From the NCBI GenBank assembly GCA_001414485.1, contig LLEY01000070.1, positions 124,001 to 188,000 on the forward strand: a DNA stretch of 64,000 nt. Direction: 5' to 3'. The notes under the pieces were generated by a model that saw only the letters and a program-made list of their open reading frames with translations, ran no database searches and had not been told where the DNA came from. The position numbers and the translations under genes were made by a program. This document shows, piece after piece, positions 11,840-24,453 of this stretch (within the stretch, counting starts at the first letter, position 1; each line of letters starts with the position of its first letter). Source of the DNA: Calycina herbarum. Its lineage: Eukaryota > Ascomycota > Leotiomycetes > Helotiales > Pezizellaceae.

Positions 11840-12302
11840 TGTTACGAATCACGTGTTAGCACGTGACGAAGTAAAGTCTAGGCAACGCCCTAATAGGACG
11901 AGCACTATTTATAACCCTAGAAGAAAGAAAGGATTAGATGTAGTAGGATATATAATCCTGAGATCTTATTATAGTTATATTACGTAACTCGGCTAGGGGC
12001 AGTTAGGTAATAGAGTCTAGTTTTAAGGAGCCCTAGAAATAGAGTCGGACTCTATCTTCGGGACTCCTGCTAAGCAGGACTCTAAATATGAACGAAGGTT
12101 CTATATAAGACTAGCATGTCTACTATTAGATAGGAGCTTCGTACTTAACTTTAGTTATTAATCTTATTATCTTATTTAATATCTTTGATATAAGTAACGA
12201 GTTTACTTCTAAGTAAATAACCTAGTATATCTATACTTCTTACCTATATACTAACCTTCGAGACTTAGTCATCTTTGTTTAGTTTATTTAAGTTTTGTTA
12301 TA
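11840..12302 (+). repeat. 5' LTR of chromovirus copy 2
   Basis: It begins TGTTACGAATCACGTG and ends TTTTGTTATA. It is 463 bp, the same length as the 3' LTR. The internal ACTTCTAAGT block (about 12206-12215) is complementary to sequence just downstream of the LTR (see findings). Confidence 0.93.
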
Positions 12303-12399
12303 CTTTAAGTACCTACTTAGAAGTTTAGTCGCTATAGCCTTAGTAAACCCTGCTATAGCTAGACCGAGTACTAGTTAAACCAACGTCGTAGGTATATCT

Positions 12400-13330
12400 A
12401 GAAGTGTGACTAGAAGGATACTTACCGGTATATAATCAACCAGGAACGACGATAATATTAGTATACCGGACGCCCCCGAGCCTTATAAGGTCGAAGTACT
12501 TAAGTTTATTAAAGTTAAGATACTAGATACGTATTATAGGAAGTGAAAGAAACTCGACTTATTCCTTCTCTAAATAGACATCTACTTCAACTTTAACTCT
12601 AATAAGTTTAAAGGTAATTATAACTTATAAACTATCTTTACTATCTTCTACCTTAGGGGATTAGTATTAGAATAGGCCTAGCTATACTTAGAGGACTTCT
12701 TTAAGAATAAGGATAAAAATAGAAAGATAGAATTAACTAAGATTATATTTAAATCTTAGAGAGGATTTAAGGCAACTATTATAAAAGTCTTCGAAGACTT
12801 TAATACGATCTAAACAGTTATATATAAGCTTTTAGAGTTATACTAGACTAGATTAGTAATAGATTATACTAATAAATTTTAATATTATAGAACGAAGTTA
12901 GGATAGGATACTATTACTCTTATAGAACTCTTCTATAGAGGATTAAAGATATATATCTATAAGGAAATAGCTAAGTAGAATATATAATTCTTAACTATTA
13001 TAGGTATAATTAAGGAAGTCGTTTAGCTAGATAACTGTCTATATAAATTTAGAAAGAGTAACCCTAGGTATAGGGAAAAGAGTAAAGAGTTAGAGAAGTA
13101 GAAGTACTCTTATACTAATAAACATAGTAAGGAGGTAAATACTATATAGAAGAGAACCTTTCTAAAGAAAGGAGGACTTTCTTAGGAAGAGCGAAATCGT
13201 CGACGTAAGTAGAACTTATATTATAATTATAGCCTACTAGGTTATAGAGTAAATAAGTATAGTAAGAAGAAAGACTCTAAGGGAAAGAAATAAATTAATA
13301 CTACTATTTAATAATAGGTAGCCTTAACTA
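12400..13330 (+). pseudogene. gag of chromovirus copy 2
   Basis: Collinear with gag of copy 1. The zinc knuckle at about 13219-13260 reads Y-x2-Y-x4-G-Y-x4-Y: every Cys and the His have become Tyr, which requires only RIP-type G-to-A and C-to-T changes. Many TAG/TAA stops replace Gln codons. Confidence 0.8.
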
Positions 13331-13399
13331 ATTATATTAAACTTATAGATAAGGAGCTTAAAGTACAAGGATATAGAACCTAGGTTGAAAATAACAAAG

Positions 13400-16390
13400 G
13401 AGTTAGTAGTGTTTAAAATACTAATAATAATAGAGATCTACTCTTTAAAGAATATTATAATATATAATTAGGAATAGAATCCGAGCAACCTCTTTAAGAG
13501 GAATATAAATCACTACTATTAACTAGTTCTTCGGAAACATTAGACTTATCTTCTAGTTTAGAAGAAGAAATAAAAAATAAAGATCCTAAAGTTAGAGAAA
13601 CTTAGGCTTTTCTTAGAACCTTTAAATAAGGAAATCGATAAGTATATATCGACAACTAGAAACAGACTTCTAGAGTCTTTATATAATATAAGGAGTTAAT
13701 CTAACTATCTTAATAATATATATAGTTATAAGTAATAACCTTAAAATAATAACTCTAGTTAGTCTAATTACTAGACAGAAAACTATTAAAGGGAAAGAAC
13801 TAGAATACGAATAATAACTAATTAGAAAACCTAGCTACCTTAAAGTAGAGGATATATAGAGAATATATAATATTTTAGATAAAATTAGTATATAGATATA
13901 GTAAGTTCTAACAGGATTTAAGAGACGAATTAAAACCCCTTTTCTTAGAATACTATTTAAAGATGTTATACTAAAGGAATTTAAGCGATATATCATAGTT
14001 ATATTAATTAGAAATAATAAGCTAGTATTTAGAAAATACGACTTATAATAACTGTTTAGTATACTATTCTAGGAGTAAAGAGAGCTCGATATAACTAGAT
14101 AGGCTAAAACGGAGCTAGAAGAATTATACTATCTATTAATAGGAGAACTATAGTTTATAGAAACAGTTTAGAAAACAATAGTATAATAGATACGATATAA
14201 ACCAAGTCTAACCTTAGACTAGTTATTATAGAAGCGGTTTAAAGGAATATTACTAGAACCTACTAGAATAGTAGAATATTATTAGATATACGAAGTAGTA
14301 TTATTAAATAAAGAAGGAGTAGTATTCTTTCCTTAGTCCTAGATTTAGGTAGTTAGGGAAAAGAATTTAAGAGACTATATATTTAAAGTTTACTATATAA
14401 AACTAGAGATAAGTATACTAGAGGCTACTTTAGATTATCTATATATAGGAGAACTATAGTTTATAGAAGCTATTTTAGAAACTAGTTATAAATAGATTTA
14501 ATATAATTATAAATAAATACTAAAGTAATTTATAAGAGGAATTCCTAAAACTATAGGAATCGTAGAATATAGATTAGTATATAAGGTAGTATACGCTAAT
14601 AAGGAAAGAGTAAGATTCTTTCTATAGTATAAGAATAAGGAAAGAAAGAATTATAATCGAGAAAATCGATCTTTTAAAGTCTAATATATTAAAGCAAAGT
14701 TAAACACTACTTTAGGAGAAAGATAGTTAGTAGTAACTATAGAAATAAGAGGGAAAAAGTTATAAGTTATAATAGACTTAGAAGTAATAGGTAACTTTAT
14801 CTCTCTAATAGCTTATAAGAAGCTGAACGTTCTAATTAAAGAGATAAGACTATATCGACTAAGAGTAGTTAATAGAATAGATATTATATACTAAAATAGA
14901 ATTATTAATTAATAAACTATTCTAACGAAAGTTAATATTAAAGAATACTATTTAGATATATAATTTAATATTATTAAAATAGAAAGTAAGGAAGCAATAC
15001 TTAGTATACTATAGATTTAGAAATATAATCTAGAAATCGACTAGAAGGCTAGAACGATAACCTTTAGTCGATATAAATACATAGGTTTATATTTATAACT
15101 TTAAAGCTAGAATAAGGTTAGCACCACCTCTTCTAAAGCGCTAGGACACCTTGTCTAGGGTCCTCCACAGGTTAGTAAAGAAGCTAATAACGAAATACCT
15201 ATATAGTATAGAGAATTTAAGGCTTTGTTTAAAAACCTAGAAGACTTACGAGCCTTGCTGAAATATTACTTATAAGATTATAAGATTAAATTAAAAGAGG
15301 GTTATTATCTCTTAAAGCAGAAGCTTCGGTTATATAACTAGAAAAGCCTATAGAGAATAGAAAGTTATATAAAGGAAGGTATTAAGAAGAGACATATTAG
15401 AAGATCTAAGTCGCTAATTACTTTAAATATACTTATTATTAAGAAGAAAGACGACCTAGATAGAAGAGTATATATTAATTACTAAGAAGTAAATCACGTT
15501 ATAGTTAAGAACGCTTATCTACTACTACCTAGCTAATACTTATAAGATAAGTTAGACAAGGTAGTACGATTTATAAAACTAGATTAATAAAACGCTTATA
15601 GACTTATATAAATAAAAGCTAGAGACGAATAGAAGATAGTATTTACCTTACTATTAGGCCTTTATAAATATATAGTTATACTATTTAGACTCTATAATAT
15701 ACCAACTATATATTAGAGATAAAATAATAATATTTTAAGAGATCTTCTAGGAGTAATAGTAATTTATTACCTAGATAATATCCTAATCTTCTTAGAAAAA
15801 GAAGAAGAATATAAGAGATATATTAGAGAAGTTTTATAATAACTTATAAAAGTAAACTCTTAGTTAAAACTCTTGAAATATAAGTTTAGAGTAACTTAGA
15901 CACTTTTCCTAAGATAGGTATTTAGCTTAGGAAAAATAGAAATAGATCTAGTAAAGATCTAAGACATCTTAAACTAGAAGTTACTAGAGAATATAAAAGA
16001 TATATAGTCCTTCCTTAGATTTATAAACTTCTACTATCTATTTATCTAAGACTATATAAAGATTACTAAACTAATAATAATACTAGTTAAGAAAGCTATT
16101 AAATTTATTTAGAATAAATAAGCTAAGGATGCTTTTTAAAAGATTAAAGTAAGGTTTATAGAAAAACCTATTCTATATAACTTTAATATAGAAAAACTAA
16201 GTATAATTAAAACAGACGCCTTAGATATATTAGTAGGTATAATTTACCTATAACTAAATAAAAAGGGGAAACTTATACTTATTATATATTATTCTAAAAC
16301 ATTTAACCTAGCTTAATAAAACTATAGTATTTTTAATAAAGAATTACTTACTATAATATTAGCTTTAGAATATTAGAGAATTTATTTATA
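13400..16390 (+). pseudogene. pol, protease-RT-RNase H part, chromovirus copy 2
   Basis: A retropepsin-like block (G-N-F-I-S) lies at about 14770-14820. RT runs from about 15190, with the polymerase box at about 15764-15784 reading Y-Y-L-D-N (normally YLDD, so the second catalytic Asp is lost). The block I-N-F-Y-Y-L-F-I (normally N-F-Y-R-x-F-I) and RNase H (T-D-A-L-D-I-L-V-G) follow at about 16000-16260. The frame stops at the pogo insertion and continues at 18254. Confidence 0.85.
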
Positions 16391-18251
16391 ACGTGGTATA
16401 CTAGGACCTCGTGATTATTAGGACCTTGTGAATTTTTTCCCTACCCTACTACCTCTAACTTTAACACGCGTTTTCTTAATAACTACCTAATAGAATCTCA
16501 AACCTAAGAAGCTCGAATTATCCTAGCTATCGAAGCTATTCAATCATCTAAACGAATAAACCGTAGTAAAGCTGCGAAGCTATATAGAGTCTCTTATTCT
16601 ACACTTACCGATAGAATAGCTGGTCGAACTACTCTTAGTAAACACTAGCTAGCAAATCATAAAATAACTATAATAGAAGAGGAGGTAATTATTCAAAATA
16701 TACTTAATCTAGATACGAGAGGATTTGTACCCCGGCTAGGTAGTGTAGAAGATATAGTAAATTATATACTCGAGTCGCGTAGAGGACAACGTATTAGAAA
16801 GAACTAGGTATAACGATTTATACAACGACGTCTAAAACTAAAGACACGTTTTAATCGCGTTTACGATTTCTAAAGGGCCTTATACGAAGATCCTAAGCTA
16901 ATTAGCACGTGGTTTCGACTAGTAGAGAATATACGAGCAAAATATAGAATCTAAGACTACGATTTCTATAACTTTAACAAGACTGGTTTTATAATAGGTG
17001 TTATCTACGCTAGAATAGTTATTACACGCGCTAATCGACGTGGCAGAGGTAAGGCTGTTTAGCTAGGTAATCGGGAATAGGCTACAACAATTGTCTATAT
17101 TAATAGAGAGGGTTTAAGCATCCCTCTATTCTTAGTAGTTCAAGGGAAAAATCACCTTACTAGTTAGTATACTAAGGGCAGTCTTCCTAACAACTAGGTT
17201 ATTAAACTAACTAGTAATAGATAGACTAATAATAAGACAGGCTTAGAATAGCTAGAACACTTTAATAAGTATACTCGTGGTTATATAAAAGGGCTATATC
17301 GAATATTAGTTCTAGATAGGTATAAGAGTTATAAATTAACAATATTCCAAGAGTATTATAAGTTATATAACATTATTACTCTTTGCCTACCTCCTTATTC
17401 GTCTTATCTAACCTAGCTACTCGATATTAGGTGTTTTAGTATTCTTAAACACATATATAGGCATTAAATCAAGACCTTTATTAAGGCTTATATAAACTAT
17501 ATTACTAAGGTCGAGTTCTTTCTTACGTTTTATACAGCCTATAACTAGTTAATAATAACCTAAAACGCTAAAGCTAGGTTCTATAGAGCTGGTCTAGTAC
17601 CTCTAGAACCTTAGACTATAATCTTAAAGCTTAATATTAAGTTATAGACTCCTATACCTACCAGACCCCCCTCTGCCGACGCCACCCCTTAAGTCTCCTA
17701 GACTCCTTATAACTCTTCTAAAGCTCTTTCGTAATCAACTCTTATTAAGAATCGTATTACTCGTTACTAAGGAAGCTCGCTAACACCTATTTTCTAGACA
17801 ATCGCTTTATTAACAAAAGGTATAGAGTAATTAGCTTATAAGGTAACCCTCTTATTAGCTAAGGTCTGTACACTTTAAACAGTAAATGAAGCCCTTAGCA
17901 AACGCTAGAGGGCTAAAAATACCCGTGTCTAAGAAGGAGGTGTACTTACTATAGAGGATGTATAGAACGGATTAGCTTAGAAGAATACGGAGAAGCAGGT
18001 TCGACGTAACAAGCGCTCTAGGGAGGGTAGAGAAGATGAAGGATAAACAACTTAGTAATGTTATAACACTTATAGAAAAACTAGTTATAATACGTAGACG
18101 TGTTAAGAAGTTATAGATATATCTAGTTTATTAGATTCCGAGTAGTTTTAATTAATTTAATATATTATAGTAGTTTTATTATATTTTAAAGTAGTAGGGT
18201 AGGAAAAAATTCACAAGGTCCTGATAATCACGAGGTCCTGGTATACCACGT
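16391..18251 (+). mobile_element. Pogo/Fot1-like DNA transposon, copy 2, 1861 bp
   Basis: Inverted ends start ACGTGGTATAC and finish GTATACCACGT. TA flanks the element at 16389-16390 and 18252-18253, and removing it rejoins the RNase H frame of the host chromovirus exactly as in copy 1 of that element (compare 21791-21810). It keeps more normal codons than its host, which suggests a later arrival. Its length equals that of the copy at 6067-7927. Confidence 0.95.
16489..17990 (+). pseudogene. Pogo/Fot1-type transposase, RIP-disrupted
   Basis: The plus-strand frame starts with a psq-like helix-turn-helix (I-L-A-I-E-A-I-Q and S-K-A-A-K-L-Y-R-V-S), then a CENP-B-type segment, then a DDE nuclease domain. 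Its first acidic box is Y-D-F-Y-N-F-N-K-T-G-F (normally N-F-D-E-T-G-F), the second L-V-L-D-R-Y-K-S-Y, and the P-P-Y-S-S-Y-L-T motif precedes L-L-D-I-R-C-F. Asp/Glu to Asn/Lys and His to Tyr changes are all RIP-type. Fewer than twenty stops occur. The family cuts and pastes DNA at TA sites. This copy lacks catalytic residues and cannot act. Confidence 0.88.
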
Positions 18252-18253
18252 TA

Positions 18254-19890
18254 GCTAGTAAAATACTAAGTTATAGTTTTATCTAACTATAAGAATCTTA
18301 AAACATTTATAATAACTAAGGAACTTACGACTAGACGTTTAGCTAGATAGTTAGAGATATTAGAAGGATTTGATATTATTATCTAATATATAAAAGGAAC
18401 GTTAAATACTTAAGCTAATACTCTTAGCTAGAAACCTAAATATAAGAGAAATAAAGAGTATAAAAAGATTATAATCTTAAAAACTCTTAAGAATAGAGAC
18501 TTAATACCTACTATATATAAGATAGTAGTAACGAATAATATCTAGATAGATAAAATTTAGAATATATATAAGAGATATAACTAGTATATAAAAGGAAAGC
18601 TATAGGTTCCTAGTTTATATACTAAGGAGTTTATATAAGAATACTATACTATACCTATTTACAGCTACTAAGGAATTCGTAGAACTCTCTAGAGAATAAG
18701 ATAATACTACTATATTAATCGGTTATCTACGATAGTTAAGAAAGTAATAGTAGAATATAATACCTATACTAGGAATAAGGCTTCCTACTATACTCTTTAT
18801 AGACAGATAAACACTACTCTAATACTATAAATACCTTAGAAATTAATATTTATAGATTTTATTATTAAATTACTAAAATCTAAAGATCTAATAATAGAAG
18901 TTAAGTATAATATAATCCTAGTTATTATAGAATAACTTATAAAGTATATAATTTTAATAGTATATATAAAGTTAAGTATAGCTAAGGAATTAGTATTTAT
19001 ATTCCTTAAAGAAGTAGTCTTAAGATATAAACTACTTAAAGAAATACTCTTAGATAGAGATAAGCTCTTTACCTTAAAATTTTAGATTACTCTTATAGAA
19101 TAATTAAGTATAAAAAGAAAGCTCTTTATAGCTTTTTACCTCTAAATAAATAAAGGAAACGAATAGCTAAATTAAGTAGTTAAAACATACCTTTATTATT
19201 ATATAAACTACTAGTAAGACAACTAGGTAGAGCTACTACCTTTAACATAGTTTACCTATAATAGTTTAGTAATAGAAACAATACTTATTACGCTATTCTA
19301 TACTAATTTCGAGTATAAATTATTAGTATATTAGAAACCGCTGTCTATAACCATCGATAACTAACTTACTCGTATTCAGGTCTCGAAAATTAAGAGGTTA
19401 TATAAGGAACTTATAGAAGATTTATAGTTTATTACTAAAAAGAATATATACTACTATAATAAACGACGTAGTTAAGAGCTAACGCTAAAAGAGAGAGATA
19501 AAGTCTACTTAGTATAAAAAAATATTAATATAAAAAGACTAAGTAATAAACTAGATTATAAAAAACTTAGACTATTTAAAATCAAATAAGTTAAGAGACC
19601 TTTAAATTATAAATTAATATTACTAAAAATAATAAACATCTATCTAGTATTCTATATATTCTTACTCGAACTAGCACTACTAGGAGCACTACCAGCCCTA
19701 TTTATAGAAATTCAACTAGTTAATCTAAATACTAAATATAAAGTCAAAAGGATTCTTAACTATAAGATCGTTAGAGGTAAGATTAAGTATTTAATTAAAT
19801 AGTTAGATTACCTATACTTAGAAAATATATAGGAACTAAAAAGCAACCTTAACTATTGCCTAAGAGAACTTTAGAAGTTCTATTAATAAA
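18254..19890 (+). pseudogene. pol, integrase and chromodomain, chromovirus copy 2
   Basis: After the pogo insertion the frame continues with the RNase H end, the integrase zinc-binding region and the integrase core (block P-Q-K-L-I-F-I-D-F-I at about 18834, then E-L-L-P-L-T-Q-F-x-Y-N). The last segment, at about 19735-19870, resembles a chromodomain: Y-K-V-K-R-I-L-N, then K-Y-L-I-K, then L-D-Y-L-Y-L-E-N. In family members this domain steers integration toward methylated H3 chromatin. Aromatic-cage positions include RIP-altered codons. Confidence 0.83.
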
Positions 19891-20401
19891 ACCTAGGGCT
19901 GCCTAGAACTCGGGACCAGGGTTAGACAGAGATATATTATCGGAAAGTACCTATTTAACGAAAGGAGCTATCTTAAAGACAGGGAACTAGGAGGAAGAGG
20001 ACTCGGGAGAAGAACTTAAAGGAAGAGGACTCGGAGGAGTAATAGGGAATCGTTTACGTATAGAGCTAAAGAAAAATCGATATATAGGTTTTCAAGGCCT
20101 AGGGATAGGAACGATAAGATAGCTAAGGCTATTATAAGACCTTTTCAACTAAATATACTTAGAATAGCGAGAGGATTTAGAGAGCTCTAGGAAATATCGA
20201 CGGGACTGTTTATAATAAAAAGAACAAGTCTTAGCTAGACGTTATACAGATTCGATCTATATAATAAGAGCTAAACGCTCTTTTCGTTTAGTATATAAAG
20301 AGGATATGTTTTATATATAAAGAAAGGTTAATACCTTTCTAACGAATATATTTTAGGTTTATATTCTAGTATAGGGACACGCTAGGCTAAGAAGGGGATA
20401 G
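19891..20401 (+). other. 3' untranslated tail of chromovirus copy 2
   Basis: This stretch between the chromodomain and the 3' LTR has a plus-strand Arg/Glu-rich frame ending in a G-H-A-R-L-R-R-G stretch over the polypurine tract. It differs from the tails of copies 1 and 3, which carry an antisense Cys-rich frame. No known domain was recognised. Confidence 0.5.
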
Positions 20402-20864
20402 TATCACGAATCACGTGTTAGCACGTGACGAAGTGAAGTCCAGGCGACGCTCTAATAAGACGAGCACTATTTATAACCTTAGAAGAAAGAAAGGATTAGA
20501 TATAGTAGGACATATAATCCTAGAATCTTATTACAGTTATATTACGTAACTCGGCTAGAGGTAGTTAGGTAATAGAGTCTAGTTTTAAAGAGCCTTAGAA
20601 ATAGAGTCGGACTCTATCTTTAGAACTCCTACTAAGCAGAACTCTAAACATAAACAAAGGTTCTATATAAGACTAGCACGTCTACTATTAGATAAGAGCT
20701 TCGTACTTAACTTTAGTTATTAATCTTATTATCTTATTTAATATCTTTAATATAAGTAACGAGTTTACTTCTAAGTAAACAACCCGACGTATCTGTACTT
20801 CTTACCTGTATACTAACCTTCGAGACTTAGTTATCTTTGTTTAGTTCGTTTAAGTTTCGTTATA
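20402..20864 (+). repeat. 3' LTR of chromovirus copy 2
   Basis: It begins TATCACGAATCACGTG, which is TGTCACG after one RIP change, and ends TTTCGTTATA. It is 463 bp and is followed by the target duplication ATAAG. Confidence 0.93.
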
Positions 20865-20869
20865 ATAAG

Positions 20870-23770
20870 AGAGTATATATTAATTACTAAGAAGTAAATT
20901 ATACTACAGTTAAGGACGCTTATCCGCTGCTACCTAGCTAATACTTATAAGATAAGTTAGATAAGGTAGTACGATTTATAAAACTAGATTAATAAAACGT
21001 CTATAGACTTATATAAATAAAAGTTAGAGACGAATAGAAAATAGTATTTACTTTACTATTAAGCTTTTATAAATATATAGTTATACTATTTAGACTCTAT
21101 AATATACTAGCTATATATTAGAGATAAAATAATAATATTTTAAGAGATCTTCTAAGAGTAATAGTAATCTATTACTTAGATAATATCTTAATCTTCTTAG
21201 AAAAAGAAGAAGAATATAAGAGATATATTAAAGAAGTTTTATAATAACTTATAAAAGTAAACTCTTAGTTAAAACTCTTGAAATATAAGTTTAGAGTAAC
21301 TTAGACACTTTTCCTAAGATAGATATTTAGCTTAGGAAAAATAGAAATAGATCTAGCAAAGATCTAAGACATTTTAAACTAGAAGTTACTAAAGAATATA
21401 AAAGATATATAATCCTTCCTTAGATTTATAAACTTCTACTATCTATTTATATAAGATTATATAAAAATTACTAAACCGATATTAGTACTAGTTAAGAAAG
21501 CTATTAAATTTATTTAGAATAAATAAGCTAAGAACGCTTTTTAAAGAATTAAAGTAAGGTTTATAGAAAAACCTATTCTATATAATTTTAATATAGAAAA
21601 ACCTAGTATAATTAAAACAGACGCTTTAAATATATTAGTAGATACGATTTACCTATAACTAAATAAAAGAAAGAAACTTATACCTATTATATATTATTCT
21701 AAAATATTTAACCTAGCTTAATAAAACTATAGTATTTTTAATAAAGAATTACTTACTATAATATTAGCTTTAGAATATTAGAGAATTTATTTATAGCTAG
21801 TAAAATACTAAGTTATAGTTTTATCTAACTATAAGAATCTTAGAATATTTATAATAATTAAGAAACTTATAACTAAATAGTTAGCTAGATAGTTAAAGAT
21901 ATTAGAAGGATTTAATATTATTATTTAATATATAAAAGGAACGTTAAACGCTCGAGCTAATACTCTTAGCTAGAAACCTAGATATAAGAGAGATAAGAAG
22001 TATAAAAAGATTTTAATCTTAAAAACTCTTAAAAATAGAGACTTAGTACCTTCTATATATGAAATAGTAGTAATAAACGATATCTAGATAGATAAAATTT
22101 AGAATATATATAAGAGTTATAACTAGTATATAAAAGGTGTGACAAACCCAATCTGCTAGCCCTCTAGTAGTTATCCTTACCTGTAGTATACACAGGTGTA
22201 GCGGATAATTAGAGAAGTAAGAGATAGTTTAATTAAAGATCTAAAGCTACAGAAGAGAAGAGAAGGAAAGAGGAGACTTCTAGAGGTCCTATAATATAGA
22301 GATAGCCAAGGAATCGATAAGTTATAGGAATGTCGATCCGTTTGTAGAAATGGTTCCTAGCCTAGGTAGGAATGGTTCTAGGCTAGGCCAGGAATAGCAG
22401 GCTTTGCGGACGCCGGCGAGCAGCCGTACGCGAGTCACGTGCTCGGCGGTGGCCAGGTCCGTAACAAAAGGGAAACTATAGGTTCTTAGCTCGTATATAA
22501 AGGAGTTTATATAAGAATACTATACTATGCCTACTTATAGATACTAAGGAATTCGTAGAACCCTCTAGAGAATAAGATAATACTACTATATTAATCGATT
22601 ATCTACGATAGTTAAGAAAGTAATAGCGGAATATAATACCTATACTAGGAATAAGACCTCCTACTATATACTTTATAGACAGATAAATACTACTCTAATA
22701 CTATAAATACCTTAGAAATTAATATCTATAGATTTTATTATTAAATTACTAAAATCTAAAGATTCGATAATAAGAGTTAAGTATAACTCGATCTTAGTTA
22801 TTATAGAACGACTTATAAAGTATATAATTCTAATAGTATATATAGAGTTAAGTATAGCTAAGGAATTAGTATTCGTATTCCTTAGAGAAGTAGTCTTAAG
22901 ATATAGACTACTAGAAGAAATACTCTTAGATAGAGATAAACTCTTTATCTTAAAATTTTAGATTACTCTTATAAAACGATTAGGTGTAAAAAGAAAGCTC
23001 TCTATAGCTTTTTACTTTTAAATAAATAGAGGAAATAAAAGGATAAATTAAGTAGTTAAAATATACCTTTATTATTATATAAACTACTAGTAGAACGACT
23101 AGGTAGAACTACTGCTCTTAGTATAGTTTATCTATAATAGTTTAGTAATAGAAACGATACTTATTATACTATTCTATACTAACTTTAGATATAAATTAAT
23201 AGTATATTAAGAGCTATTATCTATAACTATTAATAACTAACTTACTTATATTTAAGTATTAAAAATTAAAAGCTTATATAAGAAACTTATAAAAGATTTA
23301 TAGTTCGTAGCTAAAAGAAACGTATACTACTATAATAAACGACGTAGTTAGAAGCTAACGTTAAAAGAGAGAGATAAAGTCTACTTAGTATAAAAGAATA
23401 TTAATATAAAAAGACTAAGTAATAAACTAGATTATAAAAAACTTAGATTATTTAAAATTAAACATGTTAAAGGACCTTTAAATTATAAATTAGCACTACT
23501 AGAAACTATAAACATCTATCTAGTATTCTATATATCCTTACTCGAACTAGTACTACTAGGAGCACTACTAGCTGTATTTATAGAAATTCAACTAGTTAAT
23601 CTAAACGCTAAATACAAAGTTAAAAGGATTCTTAACTATAAGATTATTAGAGGTAAGATTAAGTATTTAATTAAATAGTTAGATTATCTATACTTAGAAA
23701 ACACTTAGAAACCTAGAAAAAACATTAACTAGTACTTAGAGGAACTTTAGGAATTCTACTATTAAAACCT
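20870..23770 (+). pseudogene. pol, RT-RNase H-integrase-chromodomain, chromovirus copy 1
   Basis: Continuation of the gene interrupted at 11834. The polymerase box lies at about 21170-21190, RNase H at about 21610-21800, integrase from about 21800 to 23300, and the chromodomain at about 23617-23755 (Y-K-V-K-R-I-L-N, K-Y-L-I-K). It is nearly collinear with copy 2 but lacks the pogo insertion. A 329-bp solo LTR interrupts it at 22138-22466. RIP stops are dense throughout. Confidence 0.85.
22138..22466 (+). repeat. Solo LTR of another family, target duplication AAAGG
   Basis: The 329-bp insert starts TGTGACAAACCC and ends GTCCGTAACA (TG...CA). AAAGG flanks it at 22133-22137 and 22467-22471. Its 3' half is GC-rich and keeps CpA and TpG, so it is far less mutated than its host. 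It matches no other LTR in the window. Probably a recent insertion reduced to a solo LTR; at this size it may also escape RIP. Confidence 0.85.
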
Positions 23771-24366
23771 AAGGTTGCCTATATTAGGTGATCGGTAGAG
23801 AAGACCTTAAGAAAGCTAGGATTGAGACCTAGGTTGAAAGCAGGGTTAGAAGCGCTAGGGGTAGAGTAGGCGGCTAGCCTAGCGGCCTTCTCTCTTCTTT
23901 CCTTCTCTTCTTTTTCTCTTTCCTTCTTCTCTTCGGCCTTATCTAACTCCTAAAGAGTGCTAAGTCTTCGACGAAGTATCTATTGTTCTCGCTTATTAAG
24001 AAGACGCTGCTACGCTCGAAGATAGAGAACTTTTGATATTGCTTTCTACTAGGCTTAAAAAGCCTTTTCTTAGACCTAATAGGCCGTCTCCTTCTTAACC
24101 CGTAGACAGCGTTTCTGTGTATTAAGAGATTCTTATTTAAAAGTTAAGAGTATTCGATTTTACTTTCTAATATTATAAGTTTTACCTTTTCTAGTATACT
24201 TAGAATATTTCTTACCTTTAGTAATAGATATATATCGATAGCCGGATATAGAAGTAAGATAGCGAGTATAAGAGGATATTTTAGATCCTACTCGATTAAT
24301 ATAGAGAGTGTTATTAGTACGATTTTGTTTTAGTTTATCTTTTATAGATAGTGTTATTAAAAACAT
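23770..24366 (-). pseudogene. Antisense Cys-rich/coiled-coil reading frame in chromovirus copy 1
   Basis: On the strand opposite gag-pol, an ATG at 24366 opens a frame with no stop for 68 codons (to 24160) and then continues in frame with only TAA/TAG breaks to about 23780. The first part has K-D-K-L-K-Q, then a Y-S-K-Y-T-R-K-G-K-x-Y pattern in which Tyr very likely replaces Cys. The second part is rich in Glu, Lys and Arg (K-E-K-E-K-E-E-K-E-R) and should form a coiled coil. The same frame is found in copy 3 at 36058-36665. I recall many fungal hypothetical proteins of this type (Cys cluster plus charged coil), but the function is unknown. Confidence 0.65.
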
Positions 24367-24453
24367 TATAGTAAGAGAGAGCTGCTAGCCTTCTAATAGT
24401 ATTTCTTAGGTCGTACTTAAGTATAGGGACACGCTAGGCTAAGAAGGGGATAG

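Larger units (their letters stand above)
11840..20864 (+). mobile_element. Ty3/gypsy chromovirus copy 2, complete, target duplication ATAAG
   Basis: LTRs of 463 bp each (11840-12302 and 20402-20864) enclose gag, protease, RT, RNase H, integrase and chromodomain in that order. ATAAG is present at 11835-11839 and 20865-20869. Without the pogo insertion at 16391-18251 it is about 7.16 kb. A polypurine tract AAGAAGGGGATAG sits directly before the 3' LTR. It inserted into the RT gene of copy 1, so it is younger, though it is also heavily RIP-mutated. Confidence 0.94.

Noticed and set aside
22138..22466. A MITE
   Set aside because: There are no terminal inverted repeats; the TG...CA ends and 5-bp duplication fit a solo LTR.
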